Assembly: GCA_016781775.1 (NCBI GenBank)
Contig: JADDPR010000403.1
Location: 1-16,314 of the forward strand
DNA: 16,314 nt
DNA from: Rubrobacter sp.
Lineage (GTDB): Bacteria; Actinomycetota; Rubrobacteria; Rubrobacterales; Rubrobacteraceae
Reading direction: 5' to 3'
Under the pieces are notes generated by a model, which did no database searches, was not told where the DNA came from, and saw nothing but the letters and a program-made list of their open reading frames with translations. Shown here one piece after another: positions 1 through 6,527 of the stretch (the first letter of the stretch is position 1; each line of letters opens with the position of its first letter). A program made the translations under genes and the position numbers.

Positions 1-548
1 CCATACGCGGGGCGGTAAGGGAGATCGTCGAGCGTTGGGGCGCGGTAGACGTGCTGGTCAACAACGCGGTCAGGTGGCCGGGCCGGGGCGGGGGGACGCT
101 CTTCGAGGAGGTGCCGCCCGAGCGTTGGCGGGAGGACACGAGGACCCTATTGGAAGGGGCGTACCTCACGATCCAGGCGGTGGTGCCCCTCATGCGCGCG
201 GCGGGGTGGGGCCGCATCGTGAGCGTCTCCACCAGCCTGGCGGAAGACGGCATGGCGGGAGGGGCGCCATACACCGCTGCCAAGGCCGGTCTGCACGGCC
301 TCACGCGCACCCTGGCGAAGGAGCTGGCCCCGGCGGGGATCCTCGCCAACGTAGTGATGCCCGGGCTGACCCTGACGGAGCGGGCGAGGCGGGTGATCCC
401 GGGGGAGGTCCTGGACGGGGAGGCAGCTCGCACGCCCACGGGTAGGCTCACAACTCCGGAAGAGGTGGCGGCGCTGGTCGTCTTCTTGGGTTCCGCCGCC
501 AACGGGCACGTCAACGGCGAGAATATCCGGGTGTCGGGCGGCCTCTAA
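1..548 (+). CDS. Short-chain dehydrogenase/reductase (SDR), 5' end outside window
   Basis: This is an NAD(P)-dependent oxidoreductase of the SDR superfamily. The reading frame is open from the first in-frame codon at position 3, so the gene starts upstream and the GxxxGxG cofactor loop is not visible. What is visible: the strand-4 motif VLVNNAV (family norm NNAG, here with Val in place of Gly), the strand-5 segment RIVSVSTS supplying the catalytic Ser region, the YxxxK catalytic pair in PYTAAKAGL, and the segment ILANVVMPGLTLTE that follows the usual N-x-V-x-PG pattern. The C-terminus GENIRVSGGL is the normal SDR ending, so the 3' end is complete (TAA at 546-548). Substrate cannot be told. 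The closest style is FabG-like or 3-oxoacyl-ACP-reductase-like enzymes, but many SDRs look the same at this level. Confidence 0.93.
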   Translation, partial: IRGAVREIVERWGAVDVLVNNAVRWPGRGGGTLFEEVPPERWREDTRTLLEGAYLTIQAVVPLMRAAGWGRIVSVSTSLAEDGMAGGAPYTAAKAGLHGLTRTLAKELAPAGILANVVMPGLTLTERARRVIPGEVLDGEAARTPTGRLTTPEEVAALVVFLGSAANGHVNGENIRVSGGL

Positions 549-573
549 CTACTACGCGAGGGTGGTCGCGAAG

Positions 574-633
574 ATGCGAAGCGCTTACCCCACCGACCTC
601 TCCGACGCCGAAGGGCATCGATTCACGCCGCTA
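574..633 (+). pseudogene. Remnant of an IS5-type transposase N-terminus
   Basis: An ATG at 574 opens a short stretch reading MRSAYPTDLSDAEGHRFTPL. The YPTDLSDAE core is the hallmark beginning of many IS5-family transposases (family pattern: Y-P-[ST]-D-L-[ST]-D-x-[EQ]-W, then a P-L-L-P segment). The Trp after the Glu is replaced here, and the frame after about 633 no longer resembles a transposase. No DDE catalytic region, terminal inverted repeats or target duplication can be seen nearby, so this would be a truncated relic, not an active element. The match is short and rests on my memory of the family, so it is moderately uncertain. Confidence 0.5.
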
Positions 634-746
634 TCCCTCGTTCGATGGCCAGCGATCGATGGAGGCGGACACGTGTTGCCCGAGCCTTACGACACAGGAA
701 GAACGCTCGCTGGTTTTGGGGGACTAGTCACGTCTCGGGTGCTGTT

Positions 747-1823
747 TCAGGGACGCATGCTGTCGAGGAAGCCGAAGAGGAGGCGTCGGAATTCCTCGGG
801 CTTTTCGATGTGCGGCGTGTGCCCGCACCCCCGGAGCACCTCCTCGCGGTAAGAGCCGCCGGCCGCGGCGTAGGTATCGAGGACGGCCCTCGTCTGGGAG
901 ACCATCGGCTGGGGCGGAAAGGTCCCCTCCCCGGGCCAGCCCGGCACGAGATCCATCCTGCCTAAAGTGCCGAAGTCCAGGAGCGAGGCGTCGGAGACGA
1001 CGGCGTCGTCGGCGCCCCGGATCCAGAGTACTGGCGGTCCCGGCTCGATGCGCGCGAAGCCCGAGAGGTCGCAGTATTTCGGCGAGATGGCGTTGTTCAT
1101 GCCCCTCGTTCCGGGCGCGACGCCGGGCCAGTTCTGCGAGGCCGTCATGTTACCCGGGTAGTTGCCCTCGCCGGTCTGCGTGCTGAGGACCGAGGAGAGA
1201 AAGATTTCCTCGCGCTCCGGAGAAGCCCTGAAGAATGGGGCGAAGTAGAAGTTGTTCATCACGTTCCTGGGGGAGTTGGGGTCGTCCCCGGTCCGGTCGT
1301 TGGCGCCGAGGCGCCTGACGAACTCGAGGTTGGCCGTCCCGCCCCCGCTGCCGGCGTAGTCCGGCCAGCACGGGGTACCCGCCCCGTCCTTTGTCCCGCC
1401 GAAGCCGTAGGGGCTCATGGGAGCGACCAGCGTGAGCGAGGCGACCGCGCCGGGGTGGTCGACGGCGTACCGCATAACCGCGGTGCCGCCGGCCGACCAA
1501 CCGACGAGGTGAACCTCGCCCAGCTCCAGGGCGTACACCATCGCGTGCAGGTCGTCCGAGAAGTCCCCGAGGCCACGGGTAGCGTCGAGCGGCTTCGTCT
1601 CGGAGTCACCGAACCCGCGCAGATCGGGTGCCAGCCCACGGTAGAGATCAAGCGAGGCCAACGCCGCGAGCGTCTCCTCGAAGAAACGCGAAGACGAGGC
1701 GTTGCCGTGCACGAAGAGCACCGGGATCCCGTCCCCCGGACCGCTTTCGAGCAGATGCGTCCTCAACCGGCCGGTCTCCACCGTCCTCGAAGAGACCCCT
1801 TCGAGCAGAACCTCTCGCGCCAT
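747..1823 (-). CDS. Alpha/beta hydrolase, canonical catalytic triad
   Basis: This 358-residue protein is an alpha/beta-fold hydrolase, probably cytoplasmic because no signal peptide is seen. The start chosen is the ATG at 1821-1823, because GGGAGGGG lies just upstream; a longer in-frame extension to 1967 has no ribosome site and is compositionally unlike the gene. Oxyanion motif HGN is at about residues 39-41, the nucleophile elbow GWSAGG places Ser at about 110, the acid is in RGADDAVVSD (about 272-273), and the catalytic His is in GCGHTPH (about 335). All triad parts are intact. A long cap insertion (about 142-245) holds the substrate-selecting part. The family includes esterases, epoxide hydrolases, dehalogenases and C-C hydrolases, so the substrate is unknown. 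It stands alone on its strand. Confidence 0.9.
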   Translation of the reverse strand: MAREVLLEGVSSRTVETGRLRTHLLESGPGDGIPVLFVHGNASSSRFFEETLAALASLDLYRGLAPDLRGFGDSETKPLDATRGLGDFSDDLHAMVYALELGEVHLVGWSAGGTAVMRYAVDHPGAVASLTLVAPMSPYGFGGTKDGAGTPCWPDYAGSGGGTANLEFVRRLGANDRTGDDPNSPRNVMNNFYFAPFFRASPEREEIFLSSVLSTQTGEGNYPGNMTASQNWPGVAPGTRGMNNAISPKYCDLSGFARIEPGPPVLWIRGADDAVVSDASLLDFGTLGRMDLVPGWPGEGTFPPQPMVSQTRAVLDTYAAAGGSYREEVLRGCGHTPHIEKPEEFRRLLFGFLDSMRP

Positions 1824-2181
1824 GCGTACCCCTCCCGATCTCTGCCAATCCACAAAGCCTCGGGCTCCGAAGGACCCCAACACCGCGTGCCACTCTAGCC
1901 GATTGGCAAAGCCTACACCACGCGATGCATGTCCCATCGCCGTACCCGGCTCGGTGGGTGCCGCCACCCTGTCCTCGCGGTCGCTTTGTCTCCGCCTGCC
2001 CCAGAGTATGCTTCCGTCCAGGCATGATGGCCCTCCGAGATGCTTCCCTCGCCTGGAAATCGAAAAACGTCAAGGGAGGGCGGTCGCGGGCATCGATCGG
2101 CGAAGGAGAACGGAGTGGTCGGCTGGAGTGCTCGAACGTCGGTGTGGGAGCGTGACGGAAGTCAGCCGTATACTGCCTCTC
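1824..2181. other. Gene-poor divergent intergenic region
   Basis: About 360 bases lie between the start of the minus-strand hydrolase and the plus-strand membrane protein. Open frames cross it on both strands, but they read as Arg/Pro/Ser-rich shadow sequence without ribosome sites. The ribosome site GGGAGGGG of the hydrolase lies at its left edge, and a TATACT hexamer of the membrane gene at its right edge (2169-2174). Nothing else in it is recognised. Confidence 0.5.
2169..2174 (+). promoter_or_regulatory. -10-like element giving a possible leaderless start
   Basis: TATACT matches the sigma-70 type -10 consensus at five of six positions and stands out in GC-rich DNA. It ends seven bases before the ATG at 2182, so transcription would begin at about the start codon itself. 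No convincing -35 hexamer is seen at 16-18 bases upstream. Leaderless messages are common in actinobacteria. Confidence 0.35.
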
Positions 2182-2670
2182 ATGAGGCTCGCAGGCGCAC
2201 TGATCTCGTTGCAGGAGAGGCTTCCGCGCTTCGGAGGTTCCGGGTCCGGCGGTCCCCGGCCTTCCGAGGGTGCGCTGAGGGTCGGACTCGTCTCCTTCGG
2301 GTTCCTGACCTTGCTCTCCGCCGTCTACATCACCTGGCATGCTGGCTCCACGGAAGCGTTGAATCGCTACCCGGGACTGCCCGCGTTCTCGCTCTCCCTG
2401 ACGTGGGTGGTCTTGCTCGCCTCGGAGCTGCTGCGCCGGGGAAACCCGGAAAGGGAAAGGACCAACCGTCGCCTGGCCTCCGCCGTGCTCGCGCTCGTCG
2501 CGTGGTTTGTCTTGATTCCGGCCCTGCTTCTGCTCGGGGCCGTGCTGTTGCATACCGCCTTGGGCACCACCAGAGTGATCGGGTGGGCGGCCTTCGTCGT
2601 CTTCGTCGCCGGTTTCGGCTGGACCGTCGGTCGCTACTCCGGCCCGGTGCGCCGGAACTCCGGTCGCTAG
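2182..2670 (+). CDS. Small four-helix integral membrane protein of unknown function
   Basis: I do not recognise the family. The 162-residue product has four strongly hydrophobic segments, at about residues 33-52, 67-85, 99-124 and 132-150. They are separated by short polar loops, including an Arg/Glu-rich one at 86-98. The N-terminal 30 residues are Gly/Ser/Pro-rich. The ATG at 2182 is chosen over the in-frame GTG at 2152 because a -10-like TATACT sits seven bases before it, which suggests a leaderless message; neither start has a well-spaced ribosome site. The gene converges on the hydrolase that ends at 2699, with 28 bases between. No charged or histidine motif suggests an enzyme or transporter mechanism. 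Confidence 0.62.
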   Translation: MRLAGALISLQERLPRFGGSGSGGPRPSEGALRVGLVSFGFLTLLSAVYITWHAGSTEALNRYPGLPAFSLSLTWVVLLASELLRRGNPERERTNRRLASAVLALVAWFVLIPALLLLGAVLLHTALGTTRVIGWAAFVVFVAGFGWTVGRYSGPVRRNSGR

Positions 2671-2698
2671 GAGGACACGACTCCGTTCTCGGGCGCCT

Positions 2699-3658
2699 TC
2701 AAGAACCCGTCCTCGCCTCGCCGAGCAGGAACTTCCTCGCCTCCTTGTTGAACGCCTCCGCCCGCTCGTCGTGGGGCAGGAGGGCCGCGTCTCGGAACAC
2801 CCTGAGCTCGGCGCGCGGGTTGTTCTTGGTGAAGCTCTCGGCCTGCCTGAGCGGGGTCGTCCTCGCCTCCTGTCCCCAGGCCAGAAGCGTCTTGTGGGGC
2901 ACCCGCGACCAGTAGCCCTTCAGCCCGAAGTTGAGCTTGCCGGAGACGAACGACGCCGCGAGGCTCTTCGCCCCGGGCTGATGCCCCGTCCGGTAGTAGG
3001 CCCCGACGAGGTCCTCCGTGACGAGCTCGCGGTCGCGGTACGCGATCCTCCCGAGATAATAACGGATACCCGCCCTGGAGACGATGGCGTGATACAGACC
3101 GTCGCCGATCACGGGTGCCCGGAACAGACCGTGGATCGCGTCTCCGAGCCGTCCGCTCGGCAGGTCGAGGCTCCCGAAGCCGGTCGGACAAACCAGGACG
3201 AGCTTCCCGAAGAGCCTCGGGGAGCGCACGGCGGCGGGGACGACGAGCGCCGCCGAGAGCGACGAGGCGACGAGGTGGGCCCTGGCCCCGATCACGTCCC
3301 GCGCGAAGGCCTCGACCTGCGCCGCGACGTCCTCCGGCCCGTAACGGCGCTTTGGCTTCTCCGAGGCCCCGCAGCCCAGAAGGTCCAGCGCGTACACCCG
3401 AAAGTCCCGCGAGAGCGCACGGAAGTTCCTCCTGAACTCGAACGACGAGGCCCCCGCGTAGATTCCATGCACCAGCAAGACCGGCGGTGCCCCCGCCTCC
3501 CCGGCGACCGCGTACGCCAGCTCCCCCTCTCGCCAACGGTAGCGCCCCTCCTCGCCCCCGAGCCGCGCCGGCTCCCCGACCTTCTCCAATCTCCGGTTCA
3601 CCGCCGCAAGCCCGCCAACCAAGATTCCCGCTACCCCTAACACCCGCCGCAACCTCAT
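2699..3658 (-). CDS. Alpha/beta hydrolase-fold protein with degenerate active site
   Basis: This 319-residue protein has the alpha/beta-hydrolase fold. An N-terminal hydrophobic stretch (about residues 5-20) looks like a membrane anchor or uncleaved signal, followed by the oxyanion HG motif at 64-65 and the LDLLGCGASEKP segment at about 91-102. The usual G-x-S-x-G elbow reads ASSLS at 131-135: the Ser (133) is kept but both flanking glycines are replaced. The position of the usual acid (W-G-x-x-D) reads WGQEA, with Ala at 265. The usual GHxPH histidine motif reads ALLPH, with Leu at 293 in place of the catalytic His. It may be a pseudoenzyme, or use Glu264 and His296 instead. AGGAGG lies 13 bases before the ATG. 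It is not obviously in an operon. Confidence 0.88.
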   Translation of the reverse strand: MRLRRVLGVAGILVGGLAAVNRRLEKVGEPARLGGEEGRYRWREGELAYAVAGEAGAPPVLLVHGIYAGASSFEFRRNFRALSRDFRVYALDLLGCGASEKPKRRYGPEDVAAQVEAFARDVIGARAHLVASSLSAALVVPAAVRSPRLFGKLVLVCPTGFGSLDLPSGRLGDAIHGLFRAPVIGDGLYHAIVSRAGIRYYLGRIAYRDRELVTEDLVGAYYRTGHQPGAKSLAASFVSGKLNFGLKGYWSRVPHKTLLAWGQEARTTPLRQAESFTKNNPRAELRVFRDAALLPHDERAEAFNKEARKFLLGEARTGS

Positions 3659-3760
3659 CGTCCCGCCCGAACCTCCTCACCCGATGTACGGACCGGTGCC
3701 CCAGCGCACCCCCCGACCCCGGCCCACATACTAGAAACCAACAACCTCCCATATTAGCCG

Positions 3761-3788
3761 TTGACAACCTTGCTTTTTCAAATTACAT
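3761..3788 (+). promoter_or_regulatory. Promoter of the MarR-exporter unit
   Basis: A perfect -35 hexamer TTGACA (3761-3766) lies 16 bases before TTACAT (3783-3788), a weak -10 match. Other AT-rich hexamers a few bases downstream could serve as the -10 instead. The element is inside an AT-rich island (about 3740-3830) that contrasts sharply with the surrounding GC-rich sequence and precedes the MarR gene. Confidence 0.55.
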
Positions 3789-3803
3789 TTAAGTAATTTA
3801 AAT
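3780..3803. promoter_or_regulatory. Overlapping palindromes, probable MarR operator
   Basis: AAATTAC (3780-3786) and GTAATTT (3793-3799) are a perfect 7-base inverted repeat with a 6-base spacer, 20 bases in all. A second inverted repeat, ATTTAA (3787-3792) and TTAAAT (3798-3803), overlaps it. Size and symmetry suit a dimeric winged-helix repressor. The site covers the predicted -10, about 30 bases before the MarR gene, so autorepression by promoter blocking is the likely mechanism. This is inference from position and symmetry. Confidence 0.55.
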
Positions 3804-3832
3804 AAATAGCTTACATATATAGGAGAAGTAGC

Positions 3833-4321
3833 TTGGATCGGGAACGGTTGATCGACGAGATTCTGATGCTCTTGCCGGTTCTGGCGCGTGGGCTCGGGAG
3901 GCCGGATCCTTCGGAGGCAGGGAAGTTGGCTCGTAGGGGAATCCCCGTGGATCCGACGCTCTCCCCTGGTCACGTGCAGGTTCTCATAGCACTGGGCAGG
4001 GGCCCGCACTCGATCGGGCGTCTCGCGGAGGCGGTGGGGGTTTCGCCGCCTGCCGCGTCGCAGCTCGTGGACAGGTTGGCGGAGCACGGCATGGTCGAGC
4101 GTAGGCCGGACCCTACCGACCGCCGCGTGGTCCAAGTGGATTACGTGCCGGGGATGCAGGACATCGCGCGCAGGATGATGGAGGGGCGCAGCCGGAAACT
4201 CCGGGAGGCGCTCGGGCGTATGACGGACGACGAAGCACGAGCCCTCTTGAAGGGCCTCAAGCTGTTGGTGGAGAGCTTCGAAGGGGCGCACGGAGAGGAA
4301 AAGCATGGATCGCATCGTTAG
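3833..4321 (+). CDS. MarR-family winged-helix transcriptional regulator
   Basis: This 162-residue protein is a dimeric DNA-binding repressor of the MarR family. The recognition helix-turn-helix is at about residues 60-90 (SIGRLAEAVGVSPPAASQLV, then LAEHGMVER) and the wing follows as DPTDRRVVQV at about 93-102, which is the family signature. Flanking helices at both ends would form the dimer interface. The start is a TTG at 3833, set by AGGAG at 3821-3825 with a 7-base spacer. It overlaps the RND exporter gene by 17 bases, so the two are translationally coupled and co-transcribed. The palindromes overlapping its promoter suggest autoregulation. The expected role is to relieve repression of the exporter when a small lipophilic or phenolic ligand binds; the ligand is not known. 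Confidence 0.93.
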   Translation: MDRERLIDEILMLLPVLARGLGRPDPSEAGKLARRGIPVDPTLSPGHVQVLIALGRGPHSIGRLAEAVGVSPPAASQLVDRLAEHGMVERRPDPTDRRVVQVDYVPGMQDIARRMMEGRSRKLREALGRMTDDEARALLKGLKLLVESFEGAHGEEKHGSHR

Positions 4322-6527
4322 CTGGTGCTTGAGGAACAAGTCCGTAGTCTTTCTGGCCACCCTGCTGCTCATAGCCAGCGGCGTCTTCGCGACCACGCGC
4401 CTCAACCAGGAGCTTCTCCCGGACATCGAGTTCCCCGTCATCACCATCTCCACTCCGGTCCCCGGCGCCGGTCCCGAGACCGTCGACGAGCAAGTAACGC
4501 AACCCCTGGAGAGCGTCATCACGGGCGTCGAGAACCTCGAAGGCATCCAGGCGAACTCCGCCCAGGGGTTCAGCATCGTCATCGCCGAGTTCAGCCTCGA
4601 CGCCGACACCGAAGAGGCCGAGGCGGAGCTCCAGGCCGCCATCGAGAATGTCAGCCTCCCAGACCAGGCGGTGGAGCCCAAGGTCCGGCGCCAGTCAGCC
4701 TCGGAGTTCCCAATCATGAACGTCTCCCTCGCCGCCCCCGACGGAGACCTCGCCGCCCTCACCGCGTACACCCAGGACGAGGTCGTCCCGCGCCTCGAAG
4801 AGGTCGACGGCATCGGCCGGGTGGACGTCGTCGGCGGCTCCGGAGATCGCATAGAAGTCGAGCTCGACCCCGCCGCCCTCGAAGAGAACGGCCTCCCCGC
4901 CGCCGCCGTGGCCTCAGCCATACAGGGCGCCAACGCCAACGCCCCCGTCGGCTCCGTGGATATAGAAGGGCTCTCGACCCCCGTGCGCGTCACGGGCGAG
5001 GTCGGGGACGTCGAGGCTCTCCGGAACCTGCCGATAAGCGCCGCCTCCGCCACGGGTGGTGCTCCGGGCGGCGCTCCCCCGGGTGCTGCCCCGCCCGGAG
5101 CGGGCGCCGCCGGCGCCTCCCAGTACGCGCAGGCTCCGCCGGAGCCGGTGACCCTCGGGGAGATAGCGGACGTTCGGGTCGCGGAGTCCAACCTCTCCGG
5201 CATCGCGCGCACCAACGGCGAGTCGAGCCTCGGGCTGAACATAACCAAGGCCCCCGACGCCAACACCGTGGATGTTGCCGCCGGCGTCGAGGAGGCGCTC
5301 GCGGGGGCGCGCGAGGAGCTCGGGGAGGAGCAGGTCCAGGTTGTCTTCAACTCCGCGGAGGATGTGAAGGAGTCCATCAACAGCCTCATCGAGGAGGGCG
5401 TCATCGGCGCCGGGCTCGCGATCCTGGTGATCTTCTTCTTCCTGCGCTCCCTGCGCGCCACCCTCGTCACGGCCGTCTCCCTGCCGACCTCGGTGTTGGC
5501 GGCGCTGCTCTTCTCCTGGGGCTACGACCTGACGCTGAACATCCTGACCCTCGCCGGGCTCACCATCGCCGTCGGGCGCGTGGTGGACGACGCGATCGTG
5601 GTGCTCGAAAACTCCTACCGCTACGTGCAGAAGGGCTACGATCCCGAAGAAGCGGCGCTCAGGGGGACGACCGAGGTGGCAAGCGCCATCACCTCGTCCA
5701 CGCTAACTACCACGGCGGTCTTTCTTCCGCTGGCGGTGGTCGGCGGGATCGTCTCGAAGTTTTTCGTCCCGCTCTCCCTCACCGTCGCCCTCGCCCTGCT
5801 CGCCTCCCTGATCGTCTCCATCACCATCATCCCCGTCCTCGTCAGCGTGCATCAGGCGCGGCGGGCCCCGCGAGGCGGCTCGAAGGCACGACGCCCCGTC
5901 TACGGGGGACTTCTCCAACGAGGACGCCCCCGATGCCCGGCCCGGCAGCCGCCGGGCGCGCAGGGCCGAGAGGAGGGGTGGGGGTGGGATCCTGCGCGTG
6001 CTCGTCGGCGGCCTCGTCCTCTTGCTCGCGTCGGCGGTAGCCTTCGTCATAGCGGCCCGGGCCGGCCTGCTGGACGGCGTCCCCGGCGTGCCCACGGGCC
6101 TCCTCGACGCCGCGACGGGGCTGGACCTCGGCTCTCCGGTCGTGATCGACGCCGCCCTTGGGGCGCTGGTCCTCCTCGGCATCGTACTTCTCGCCGTGCG
6201 GGCCTCCCGCCGGTCCTCCGAGCGTCCCTCCGGGGGCGAGGAGGACGGTTTCCTCGTGCGGCTGTACACGCCGATGCTCCGGTGGGCGCTCCGGAATCGG
6301 CCGGCGGTGCTGGTGCTCGCGCTGGTCTTCTTCGTCGGCGGGCTCGCGGCGATACCGTTCCTCCCGGTCAGCTTCTTCCCGGCGGGCGAGGAGAGGATCG
6401 CGCAGGCCAGGGTAGAGCTTCCGCCCGGCGCCGGGCTCCAGCAGACCGACGAGGCGGTTCGTCCGTTCGAGGAGTTCCTCGGGGACGATCCCGACGTGCG
6501 CAACTACCAGATCTCCATCGCCGGTGA
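4305..6527 (+). CDS. RND exporter, N-terminal half (out of frame after about 5850)
   Basis: The annotated frame runs 740 codons, but only about the first 515 look like RND protein. Residues 12-31 are TM1. The next 330 residues form the first porter domain, beginning with NQELLPDIEFPVITIS and PGAGPETVDEQVTQPLE, both typical of the family. TM2-6 run from about 364 to 515 and include VVDDAIVVLEN with the two relay aspartates. A Gly/Pro/Ala-rich insert occupies about 247-282. After IIPVLVSV the frame yields an Arg/Gly/Pro-rich tail with poor third-base GC, the mark of out-of-frame translation. If made, the product would be a half-transporter with a nonsense tail and is unlikely to pump alone. Confidence 0.75.
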   Translation: MDRIVSWCLRNKSVVFLATLLLIASGVFATTRLNQELLPDIEFPVITISTPVPGAGPETVDEQVTQPLESVITGVENLEGIQANSAQGFSIVIAEFSLDADTEEAEAELQAAIENVSLPDQAVEPKVRRQSASEFPIMNVSLAAPDGDLAALTAYTQDEVVPRLEEVDGIGRVDVVGGSGDRIEVELDPAALEENGLPAAAVASAIQGANANAPVGSVDIEGLSTPVRVTGEVGDVEALRNLPISAASATGGAPGGAPPGAAPPGAGAAGASQYAQAPPEPVTLGEIADVRVAESNLSGIARTNGESSLGLNITKAPDANTVDVAAGVEEALAGAREELGEEQVQVVFNSAEDVKESINSLIEEGVIGAGLAILVIFFFLRSLRATLVTAVSLPTSVLAALLFSWGYDLTLNILTLAGLTIAVGRVVDDAIVVLENSYRYVQKGYDPEEAALRGTTEVASAITSSTLTTTAVFLPLAVVGGIVSKFFVPLSLTVALALLASLIVSITIIPVLVSVHQARRAPRGGSKARRPVYGGLLQRGRPRCPARQPPGAQGREEGWGWDPARARRRPRPLARVGGSLRHSGPGRPAGRRPRRAHGPPRRRDGAGPRLSGRDRRRPWGAGPPRHRTSRRAGLPPVLRASLRGRGGRFPRAAVHADAPVGAPESAGGAGARAGLLRRRARGDTVPPGQLLPGGRGEDRAGQGRASARRRAPADRRGGSSVRGVPRGRSRRAQLPDLHRR
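5845..5880 (+). other. Frame-change zone in the RND exporter
   Basis: Before this zone the good frame reads TIIPVLVSV, the end of TM6. After it the good frame reads CIRRGGPREAARR followed by a charged cytoplasmic linker, in the +1 frame. That downstream frame has no stop upstream, so the join can be anywhere in the zone; the most natural junction is V-x-I-R-R at about 5848-5852. The short C4 run at 5831-5834 is close by but is not a striking slippery site. Confidence 0.7.

Noticed and set aside
1648..2553. 301-codon open frame on the minus strand across the gene-poor gap
   Set aside because: The Gln/Arg/Gly-rich sequence has no motif or ribosome site and overlaps the four-helix protein, whose hydrophobic pattern is far more protein-like.
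3731..5470. 579-codon open frame on the minus strand
   Set aside because: It lies opposite the MarR gene and the exporter's first half, is Ser/Thr/Pro/Arg-rich without domains, and runs into the AT-rich promoter island. It is a shadow of high-GC coding on the other strand.
5831..5852. Programmed ribosomal frameshift in the exporter
   Set aside because: The C4 run is short, and I see no strong slippery heptamer, internal Shine-Dalgarno or obvious downstream pseudoknot. A mutation or sequence error is simpler, though not excluded.
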